Assembly (NCBI GenBank): GCA_021799915.1
Contig: JAJYZN010000020.1
Span: 1-11,072, forward strand
DNA from: Actinomycetes bacterium
GTDB lineage: Bacteria; Actinomycetota; Acidimicrobiia; Acidimicrobiales; RAAP-2
Direction: 5' to 3'
Length of the DNA stretch: 11,072 nt
The notes beneath the pieces were generated by a model that saw only the letters and a list, made by a program, of their open reading frames with translations, ran no database searches and was not told the DNA's origin. Position numbers and translations under genes: made by a program. Position 1 is the stretch's first letter, and each line of letters begins with the position of its first letter. Below are positions 1 through 6,683 of the stretch, one piece after another.

Positions 1-666
1 CGTGATCGAAAAGTACGGCACTCCGATGAGCTTGGCCAGTGCCGGCAGTCGGAACACCACGGGCATCGACTCTTCGGACCCCACCACGGCAATGGGGACT
101 ATGGGAACGCCGGTACGCATGGCGATCTCGACGAACCCCCCTCTTCCGAACCGGCGGAGCTGGTAGCGGTCCGTGAACGACTTGGACGGCCCCTTGGTTC
201 CTTCGGGGAACACGACGGCGAGCTGGCGCTGATCGTGGAGCAGGCGGTAGGCGTTGTCCGGATTGGCGGACACACCTCCGGCGCGGCTCCACAACGTCCC
301 GACGACGGGAACGGTGCGGAAGAAGTAGTCGGCCAATCCGTAGACCGGACGGCCGAGCTCTTTTTCGATACCGTGCATGATGACCGGTGCGTCGGATGGA
401 ATCGCCCCAGCGTGGTTGGCCACGAGTAAAGCACCCCCTTCCGTCGGTATCTTCTCGAGGCCCTCCCACTCGGCTCGAAACCACTTGGAGTACACCGGGT
501 CGTAGATCTGACGGAGGAGGGTACGCACACGCTCGGATCGTCCCCACTCGTCGACGTCGGAGAGGCGAGGATCATCGGGCTGATCAGGGGCCTGGGAGGG
601 GAGCCGGATCGGGACGACGGCGGTCGAAGAGCGATCCCTTCGTTCAGTCGTGCGAGGTGGAGGCAC
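1..666 (-). CDS. PlsC/LPLAT-family acyltransferase, C-terminus cut by window edge
   Basis: Open frame of 222 codons with no stop before the left edge. It is a member of the glycerophospholipid acyltransferase (LPLAT/PlsC, PF01553-type) superfamily, which transfers an acyl group from acyl-CoA or acyl-ACP to a lysophospholipid or other lipid-like acceptor at the membrane. The N-terminal ~40 residues are polar and disordered-looking. The acyltransferase core starts near residue 60. Motif I reads NHAGAIPSD (residues 84-92; catalytic His85 and Asp92, so HX6D, where the PlsC motif is normally HX4D). Motif III reads FPEGTKG (153-159), and a VPIVPIAVVG strand follows at 187-196. The GTG start at 664-666 is the only plausible start after the in-frame TGA that ends the upstream acyltransferase; its ribosome binding site is weak, which suggests coupling across the 45-bp gap. 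Family certain, acceptor unknown; the setting suggests an envelope glycolipid. Confidence 0.9.
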   Translation of the reverse strand, partial: MPPPRTTERRDRSSTAVVPIRLPSQAPDQPDDPRLSDVDEWGRSERVRTLLRQIYDPVYSKWFRAEWEGLEKIPTEGGALLVANHAGAIPSDAPVIMHGIEKELGRPVYGLADYFFRTVPVVGTLWSRAGGVSANPDNAYRLLHDQRQLAVVFPEGTKGPSKSFTDRYQLRRFGRGGFVEIAMRTGVPIVPIAVVGSEESMPVVFRLPALAKLIGVPYFSIT

Positions 667-711
667 ATCGCCATCGTACCGGTCCGTGGGCCACGGCGAC
701 CGGGCGAGTTG

Positions 712-1869
712 TCACTTTGGGCCCTCTGGGAGCTGGCTCGCTGATCGAGTCAAGTGCTCGATCACTCCGAGGAGGATCCGGCGCCCATCCTCGGGAGAGA
801 GATATCGGGCCCGGAGGGTCAACGTCGATCGGCCACCGGAGACCCGTACTGCACCGAATGCGAGTGCCGAACGGCCCCGGGCCACCGGGTAGCACTCGAG
901 GGCGTGGAGGCCGGGTATCTCGACTCGACCGAAGTTCGACACCAGCAACGTGTCGGAGACCCGCCCTACGAACGGGGCTGCCAGCCTGAGGAGCCGCGTT
1001 CCGTGGACGATCTCCCAAGGCTCCTCTCGTGCCGCCAGGGACCTCTCGATAGCTGGACGCAGCGATCCACCGGCACGGGCATCGATGCGCCGGTAGGTCG
1101 AGATGTCACCGTCGCCCGAATGGGCTACGAGGCCAAGCGAGAGTCCGACGCGCCGACACGGAGCACCGGCGCGGTTGCAGTGGTCCAGCGTTGCGGCGAC
1201 GCACGCATCCGGTAAACGGGTCGTGATGTCACGCCCGACGAGCGGGAGCGTCACCGAAACGAACGTATCGGTGGTCGGGGGTGGCGACGACGGAACCACC
1301 GGATCCGCCGGCCTGAGCAGCCGTTTCAAGATCGACCACGGAGGTACCGTCCGGCGCTCGAACGTTCTCGCTCTTGGAACCCTCCGAGGCTGGTGGCCGG
1401 CAATGATGCGGAACAGTGTGAAGACGTTCGAACCGTCGAATGCGGCGTGGTGGAGGGCGATAGTCACCCACATCCCGTTAGCCGCGGCGACCACACGCAG
1501 GGGAGGTTCCCGGTGCAGATCGAAGCCGCGCACCACCGCGGCCGGAATGGAGTCTTCCGATGTCACCACCTCGGGGCGGCAGGGTGCCCCTGCGACCCAT
1601 CGATCACCCCGGATTCGCGCAGCCGAGAGCGGGAGTGCCGCCTGGACTGCAGCGAGGCGCGACGCGAGGTAGTCGTGCAGAGTCGGCTCGTCGGTCCCCA
1701 ATGGCTCTTTGAATCGGAGCACGCCCAGTCCGACCCAGGTGGTCCGTCGATCGGGGTGGTGGAGCATATGGAGTGCCCCGGACGTAGCGGTCCGAGGGAG
1801 GGCTGTCGAGCCTTCGACGGATTTGGAGGCGAGCGGAGCCACGCGCGCGGAGGCTACTACCCGGCTCAT
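712..1869 (-). CDS. Condensation-domain-like (HHxxxDG) acyltransferase
   Basis: The protein is about 385 residues from the ATG at 1869. It carries the hallmark HHAAFDG motif (codons near 1350-1330; residues 140-146 from this start) of the CoA-dependent acyltransferase superfamily that includes NRPS condensation domains, PapA proteins, WS/DGAT enzymes and alcohol acetyltransferases. The first His-x3-Asp-Gly His is the catalytic base. A second segment, SNFGRVEIPG (residues 311-320), lies where PapA/condensation proteins have their structural Asn/Asp-Phe-Gly motif. No carrier-protein or adenylation domain follows, so it is a stand-alone acyl transferase, probably cytosolic or membrane-peripheral. 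The frame stays open to a TTG at 1962, but the added 31 codons are low-complexity and the ATG at 1869 has a GAGG just upstream, so I prefer the ATG. It is followed after 45 bp by a PlsC-type acyltransferase. Acyl donor and acceptor are unknown; ester formation on an envelope glycolipid is an inference. Confidence 0.82.
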   Translation of the reverse strand: MSRVVASARVAPLASKSVEGSTALPRTATSGALHMLHHPDRRTTWVGLGVLRFKEPLGTDEPTLHDYLASRLAAVQAALPLSAARIRGDRWVAGAPCRPEVVTSEDSIPAAVVRGFDLHREPPLRVVAAANGMWVTIALHHAAFDGSNVFTLFRIIAGHQPRRVPRARTFERRTVPPWSILKRLLRPADPVVPSSPPPTTDTFVSVTLPLVGRDITTRLPDACVAATLDHCNRAGAPCRRVGLSLGLVAHSGDGDISTYRRIDARAGGSLRPAIERSLAAREEPWEIVHGTRLLRLAAPFVGRVSDTLLVSNFGRVEIPGLHALECYPVARGRSALAFGAVRVSGGRSTLTLRARYLSPEDGRRILLGVIEHLTRSASQLPEGPK

Positions 1870-1976
1870 CGCCCCTCGTGACCCGACCGGGACGTGCCGA
1901 GCAAACGACTCTCCTCGCCGAGAAGACGCGTCCGAGTTTGGCCGGGGCGAGGTGGGTTGCAAGACTCCATTGTCAA

Positions 1977-2034
1977 GTATGTCCGGGATTCAGGTATGTC
2001 CGGGATTCAGGTATGTCCGGGATTCAGGTATGTC
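1977..2034. repeat. 17-bp tandem direct repeat, 3.4 copies, over the aftD stop codon
   Basis: Three identical copies of GTATGTCCGGGATTCAG (1977-1993, 1994-2010, 2011-2027) are followed by a partial copy GTATGTC (2028-2034). On the coding strand the unit reads CTGAATCCCGGACATAC. The rightmost complete copy holds the TGA stop of the AftD-like gene (2024-2026), so the last residues and the stop are made from repeat sequence. In the direction of transcription the array is followed at once by TTGACA (coding strand, 1976-1971), but no -10 box stands 16-18 bp further on. The unit is not a palindrome. It could be a slippage product, a cluster of protein-binding sites, or a leftover of a mobile-element end; the sequence alone does not decide. 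Confidence 0.95.
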
Positions 2035-5000
2035 GGCCGGTCGCCGAGACGCCAGGCGCTGCCGGAGGACCGGGAGACGTCGACAGTGATGGCGACGGAT
2101 GTGGCGGTGGCGCTCCCGGGGGTGGCGCAAGTGGCAGTGGGGGTGGGTGCCAGGCCGGCGGTCCGCTGTCGCCACCGCTGCTCTCCCATCGGGCAAGACC
2201 CGGGATCAGAGAGACGACGAGAGCCCCCAATGCCACCCCGCCGAGAATCTGTGCCGTGAAGCTCAGCGGACCGAAGAATGCATTCGATGTGAGACCTGGT
2301 CGAATGGCAATCACGACGCCTGCAGCTACCGTGGCCGCGAACGCCAGCCACGGCAGTGATATCGCCCTTCGGGTTGCCGAGATTACCAGGCTGAGATCGG
2401 TTCCGACGACCTTGAATCGTTGGCGGGAGGGACGATCGATCCTGGGAACGACCACGAGGAGTGGGACGATCACGGCTGCTGGTCCGATGAGAAGGAACAT
2501 CGCCGCGGTGAGGACCAGGGTGGAGACCACGGGTCGGGACGTATAGCCGTGGCGCGACATGAGCACGGAGGAGATCGGAGCCTGACCGCGGGCCCGCCCC
2601 TGTTCACTGCCCCGAGCCTCCGACGCTCCCCGCGGCCCGCTCCCTTCAGCCGGATGAGGCACCGACTCGCCGGAGTCACGGAGATGGACTTGGTTGCTGG
2701 AGGCAGCGTGGACGGGAGGTCGGTGCTTCGCCTTAGGGCGTAATTCACTTCTCGCATCGGAACGAATGCGGGGACGGCGTCGGCGGTTGGGAATGCAGGC
2801 CCACACGACGAGAAGGAAGGCTAAAGCCGCACCCGCCAGAAGGGCATAGCGGAAGGGGTTCTCCGGTGCGAACGTGAGTGTGACAGTCTGTGGAGAAGTG
2901 CTGGCTGGGAGGATGTACCCCTGCTGCCAACCGTCGAGGCGGACAGGCTTGAGTTGGATCCCGCCGGCTCGGGCCACCCACCCGACGTTGTAGTTCTGAT
3001 GTACGCCGATAATGGCTCGGGACCCAGGAGTGACACGGATCGTCCTCTGGGTCGCTCCCCAGTGAACTATGGAGACCGAACGAGGCGCGGCACCGGCGGG
3101 CAAGGGGGTGCCGCTCAGGGAGAGCGACGTGACTTTCATGGCCAGCTTGGAGTCGTGGACCGTCAACGTATGGAGTCCGGGCCCCAACGTGAGGTCACTG
3201 TGGGGGGTGCACAAGGTGACACTCATCGGTTCGAGGCCATTCAGCTGCGCGTAGGTGCCCGTCACTTCAGTGGAGTAGTTCCGACCGTCGACATCGATCG
3301 TCGGTCCGTGACCGCACGTCAGGGTGAACGGCCGACTCAAGGGATGTGCCACCGGCGGGTAGACGGCGGTGACGGCGGGAAAGGACAGCTCGGCCATGCC
3401 GATGGGTATTACCGTATCCCCGTTGGTGAGGATGTTGTATCCCGTGAGCCGCTGCTCAGTCGGGAACGTCACCGTCAGCCGATTCGTCGTGAGCGGAGCG
3501 AACTGCACCGTACCTGCCGTCGCCGGAAGTTGCACCAATTCGCTCTTCGTCGGGGTCGTGAGGCGGAGTACTTCGGGTCGGCTGGCGGCAAGATCGGGAG
3601 CGAAGTCCAGCGACGACAGAGTCAGAGTGCGCGGCCAAGTGTAAGTGAGGCGCGGGTTGCTGTCACCGGCTCCAGCCCACCAGCTGGTCAGGGTGCTGCT
3701 GTCGATGAGGTTCCCCGACTTGTAGAGCGGGAGGTTGCCGAACGTCGAGGAGGCACGCACCACCAAAGATCCTGTGGTATTTGCCTCTTTCACAATTTGA
3801 GGTATAGGAAGCGGAGTGATGGTCGCATCGACATGGAAAGTCGCCTTGAAGGGCACTGAGAAAATCCGCGACATGTGTGGCTCCTCGTCAGGGGCCGACA
3901 GATAGGCGAACTGGTTCGGAAGCGGTGATGTGAACAGGTACGACGGAATGGTACCGGCCCCGGTTGCTCCATCGGCAGGGAGCTTCCAGCTCTGGGAGAC
4001 AGTTACTCCGGGAATGGAAATGTGGATGAAGCCTGGTCCGGCATCGGCGGCCGGTTCCAGCGCCTTCGCAAGCCGGGCGATGGTCACCCGTAGGAACGTG
4101 GTGTCGCCCGAAGCCACCGGGACCGATTGAGCGACTTCGTCGGGCGTCAACGACGAGGCTCTCTTCCCCTGGCTGGTGGACACCACGACCTGCTCCACAA
4201 TCGGCCGCCACGGCCCGTCGTGCAGCGGGGTGATCTCGATCCGGCTGATCGGGACCGGATGGTGAAAGGTGATCTGGATCCAGGGATCTTGGAGATTCGT
4301 GCCCGATGCAACCCAGCTCGCCGTTTCGGGATTGTTGATGAACGCGTCCAACGGCTGGTATCCGGGGATCCGGTCGACAGGGGTGCCATAGGAGGACGCG
4401 GTGACCGAGGCCGCGCCATGGAGGACACTCACCGTCTCGTGCCGGTTCCCGGGGACGACGGTCCACTCCTTTGGGTTTCCACCGACTGTGGGAGCGGCTT
4501 CGTTAGGCTGGAGGACGTACGAAACGTTGTCGTAGAGCTGGCCGAATGTGGTGTCACGGAGCTGCTGGCTATCGGTGTCGACCCAGGTCGGATCTGTGAA
4601 CTTCGGTGCCAGGACATCGCCTGCCAACGCCACTGCCTGGTTCGCAAGTTGACCGGATGCAGCCAGTGGCAACACGCCTTGGGGTCCTCCAGACAACACG
4701 ACACCCGTGGATGCAGGGTAGGTGGTCACCATGGAGTTCCCCGATCCGGTGGTAGCCACCTGGTAGATCTCCAATGCTCTGAGTCCCGAGGTCTCCGAGA
4801 GAGGGGCGAAGTCGACCTCGGCGAAGGGACCCGAGTCATCGTTGACGACGACCGGTCCGAACTGCGCAACCCGGGAGATGCCTGGATCACCGGCAAGGGC
4901 GGTACGGATCGTCACAGCCGGAGGGCTGCCGGTCTCCGAAGAGTTGATGTCGTTCTCGACCAGAAGGTATCGGACCCCAGCGCTCGCGAGATATTCAGCC

Positions 5001-6658
5001 AGCCCGGGAACCGGCTGGCCGTTCGCCAGGACGCGGTCCAGCGCGTCGAGGAATTGCGTGTTGCCGATGGATCCCAGTGGTGCGATGTTGCGATCTCCCC
5101 ATGGGACGTTGCTGAGCGCTTCGATTGGCTGGTCGTTCGTGGTGCCCCAGTCGAATCTCCCGAACGGTGCTCCGGGAAGTACGACGGTGGTCGAAAGCGC
5201 TCCCCGTGCGTTCAGCCAATGGGAAGCCTGGGTCCAGTACGACGGCAAGGCCGCATACGAGCCGGCCGGGTATAGGTTGCCATCGAGGGCTGGGAAGGAT
5301 GCTAGGGCCAACGCCGTCACAACCAGTGCCACGAACCCGACCATCACGAGCATGCGGAGAGCACCCAGAGCGCGTGCCATCGCCCGCCCCCACACGTGAA
5401 GCGCGTGAATGAGCCCCAGAACCAGCGGAAAGGTTACGACAGGCTGAAATTTGTAGACGTTGCGGAGCGGTGCGAGGGGACCGGTCAGAAGGTACCGGAC
5501 AAACCCGGACAGCGGCCCCCCGAGATCCCCCCAATAGCCAGCGCAGATTGCCAACGAGGCCAGTCCAAGCGACAGCACGAGGAACAGTCGCTCGGGCATG
5601 TCGCGTCGGGTGAGACCGTAAATTCCTGCCGCTGCCACGGAGGCGGTTCCGACGATGGTGGCCGGAAGGGTCTCGAACAGGTAGCCGGCAGGGGTCCATT
5701 GGCCATTGATGGTGACCAGTGACAGCCATACACCTGCACCTCGAAGGGTTTCGGGGACTGAGGCAAGCTTCGTGGTCGCCGTCGCCGTTTCGGTGTACGG
5801 GATGAAGTTGAAGCCGTACTTCCCCTGGAATACGAGAGCTACGAGAAACCACGCGGTGGCGAGCACGGTGGCACCCACCCAGTAGACGAACAGTCGATTG
5901 CGTTGTGGCCCTGCTCTCCTGGTGAGGAACCAGATCACCGGCAGCGGCAGCACGGCGAAGACTGACGTGGCGTTTACCCCTCCCATTAGGAGGATGGCGA
6001 CGCCGGAGCGTGCGGCCGCTCCCGAGAGAGAGGTCTTCCCGTGAGATGCCCTGAGGAGGGGCAGCATGACCCAAGGAAGGAGCACGACCGGCAGCAAGCC
6101 GGCCGAAGCCAATGCCGCAGTGAGCATGATCGGCGACAATGCGTACGCTATGCCGCCGCACATCTGGGTCCACCGTCCACCGATACCGAGCTCTTGGGCC
6201 ACGAGGATGGTTCCCCAGTAGGCGATGGCAAACAGGAGTCCGAGCCATGCACGCTGAGTGATCCAAGCGGGAACCCCAAGGACGTGACCAAGCCAGTAGA
6301 AGGGACCCATCGGAATGAGGTACCCGTAAGCCTGGTTCTGCACCGAGCCGAAGTACGCCAGAGGATCCCAGAGACGGGTGGCGGCGGCCAGAAATCTGCC
6401 GGGGTCCACGGTGAGGTCGAACTTGGTGTCCACGACGATCCGGCCCGCAGCCTGAGCGAAGGCGATGGCCAACAGGCCTGCGGTCACTAGGACATCGGGA
6501 ATGCGGCGCCGAATATTCGCCAGAGCAGTCGACGGCGTCACTTGGGGTTGTCGACGGGTGGTGGGTCCTGCCCCAATGGGTCCCGGTCCGATAGCTCCCG
6601 ACAGATTGGACGTCGAGACGACACCGGTAGCTTTCGGTGTCGTCACTCCGGTGCCCAT
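2024..6658 (-). CDS. aftD: AftD-like alpha-(1->3)-arabinofuranosyltransferase (GT-C, DUF3367 family)
   Basis: A giant 1544-residue membrane protein that matches the AftD family in length, order of parts and motifs. The N-terminal ~455 residues hold about ten hydrophobic segments of a GT-C fold. The first periplasmic loop carries DTKFDLTVDP (77-86) and the LWDP..FGSVQNQAYGYLIPMGPF stretch (97-120) typical of the family; Asp77 and Asp81 are the candidate catalytic/donor-site acids. A large extracytoplasmic part (~456-1265) contains discoidin/carbohydrate-binding-like modules (about 745-860 and 960-1065), each with a DxxxxTxW-like or aromatic-rich patch (TASWVASG, LTSWWAG). Further membrane segments lie near 1269-1290, 1378-1404, 1433-1453 and 1465-1487. 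Known AftD adds arabinofuranose from decaprenyl-phosphoryl arabinose during arabinogalactan/lipoarabinomannan assembly. The gene starts 25 bp after the GT4-methyltransferase stop. Oddities are a long charged linker (1294-1370) and a proline-rich tail (1498-1537). Family sure; the exact sugar in this organism is not. Confidence 0.9.
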   Translation of the reverse strand: MGTGVTTPKATGVVSTSNLSGAIGPGPIGAGPTTRRQPQVTPSTALANIRRRIPDVLVTAGLLAIAFAQAAGRIVVDTKFDLTVDPGRFLAAATRLWDPLAYFGSVQNQAYGYLIPMGPFYWLGHVLGVPAWITQRAWLGLLFAIAYWGTILVAQELGIGGRWTQMCGGIAYALSPIMLTAALASAGLLPVVLLPWVMLPLLRASHGKTSLSGAAARSGVAILLMGGVNATSVFAVLPLPVIWFLTRRAGPQRNRLFVYWVGATVLATAWFLVALVFQGKYGFNFIPYTETATATTKLASVPETLRGAGVWLSLVTINGQWTPAGYLFETLPATIVGTASVAAAGIYGLTRRDMPERLFLVLSLGLASLAICAGYWGDLGGPLSGFVRYLLTGPLAPLRNVYKFQPVVTFPLVLGLIHALHVWGRAMARALGALRMLVMVGFVALVVTALALASFPALDGNLYPAGSYAALPSYWTQASHWLNARGALSTTVVLPGAPFGRFDWGTTNDQPIEALSNVPWGDRNIAPLGSIGNTQFLDALDRVLANGQPVPGLAEYLASAGVRYLLVENDINSSETGSPPAVTIRTALAGDPGISRVAQFGPVVVNDDSGPFAEVDFAPLSETSGLRALEIYQVATTGSGNSMVTTYPASTGVVLSGGPQGVLPLAASGQLANQAVALAGDVLAPKFTDPTWVDTDSQQLRDTTFGQLYDNVSYVLQPNEAAPTVGGNPKEWTVVPGNRHETVSVLHGAASVTASSYGTPVDRIPGYQPLDAFINNPETASWVASGTNLQDPWIQITFHHPVPISRIEITPLHDGPWRPIVEQVVVSTSQGKRASSLTPDEVAQSVPVASGDTTFLRVTIARLAKALEPAADAGPGFIHISIPGVTVSQSWKLPADGATGAGTIPSYLFTSPLPNQFAYLSAPDEEPHMSRIFSVPFKATFHVDATITPLPIPQIVKEANTTGSLVVRASSTFGNLPLYKSGNLIDSSTLTSWWAGAGDSNPRLTYTWPRTLTLSSLDFAPDLAASRPEVLRLTTPTKSELVQLPATAGTVQFAPLTTNRLTVTFPTEQRLTGYNILTNGDTVIPIGMAELSFPAVTAVYPPVAHPLSRPFTLTCGHGPTIDVDGRNYSTEVTGTYAQLNGLEPMSVTLCTPHSDLTLGPGLHTLTVHDSKLAMKVTSLSLSGTPLPAGAAPRSVSIVHWGATQRTIRVTPGSRAIIGVHQNYNVGWVARAGGIQLKPVRLDGWQQGYILPASTSPQTVTLTFAPENPFRYALLAGAALAFLLVVWACIPNRRRRPRIRSDARSELRPKAKHRPPVHAASSNQVHLRDSGESVPHPAEGSGPRGASEARGSEQGRARGQAPISSVLMSRHGYTSRPVVSTLVLTAAMFLLIGPAAVIVPLLVVVPRIDRPSRQRFKVVGTDLSLVISATRRAISLPWLAFAATVAAGVVIAIRPGLTSNAFFGPLSFTAQILGGVALGALVVSLIPGLARWESSGGDSGPPAWHPPPLPLAPPPGAPPPHPSPSLSTSPGPPAAPGVSATGRHT

Positions 6659-6683
6659 GTCGCTTCAAACCTGAAGAAGCTCA

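Noticed and set aside
99..674. 191-codon minus-strand frame starting with ATG
   Set aside because: It is out of frame with the NHAGAIPSD/FPEGTKG acyltransferase and reads as Ser/Pro/Arg-rich text. The GTG frame at 666 is the real gene.
1870..1962. TTG start at 1962 for the condensation-like acyltransferase
   Set aside because: The 31 added codons are low in coding character and TTG is rare. ATG at 1869 is preferred, though the longer form cannot be excluded.
1971..1976. TTGACA (coding strand) as a promoter for the acyltransferase pair
   Set aside because: No -10-like hexamer lies 16-18 bp downstream, where the sequence is C-rich, so it stays a lone hexamer.
1977..2034. The tandem repeat as a CRISPR array
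   Set aside because: The units abut directly with no spacers, the unit is only 17 bp, and there is no cas gene nearby.
4127..5275. Long plus-strand open frame (382 codons) and a similar one at 2954-3859
   Set aside because: Both lie wholly antisense to the AftD gene, read as Arg/Gly/Asp-rich text without any domain or motif, and have no credible ribosome binding site. High-GC codon bias makes such shadows common.
4995..6668. 557-codon minus-strand frame overlapping the AftD start
   Set aside because: It is a shifted frame of the AftD N-terminal region, full of Arg, Ser, His and Pro, with none of the membrane segments. The AftD frame carries the family motifs.
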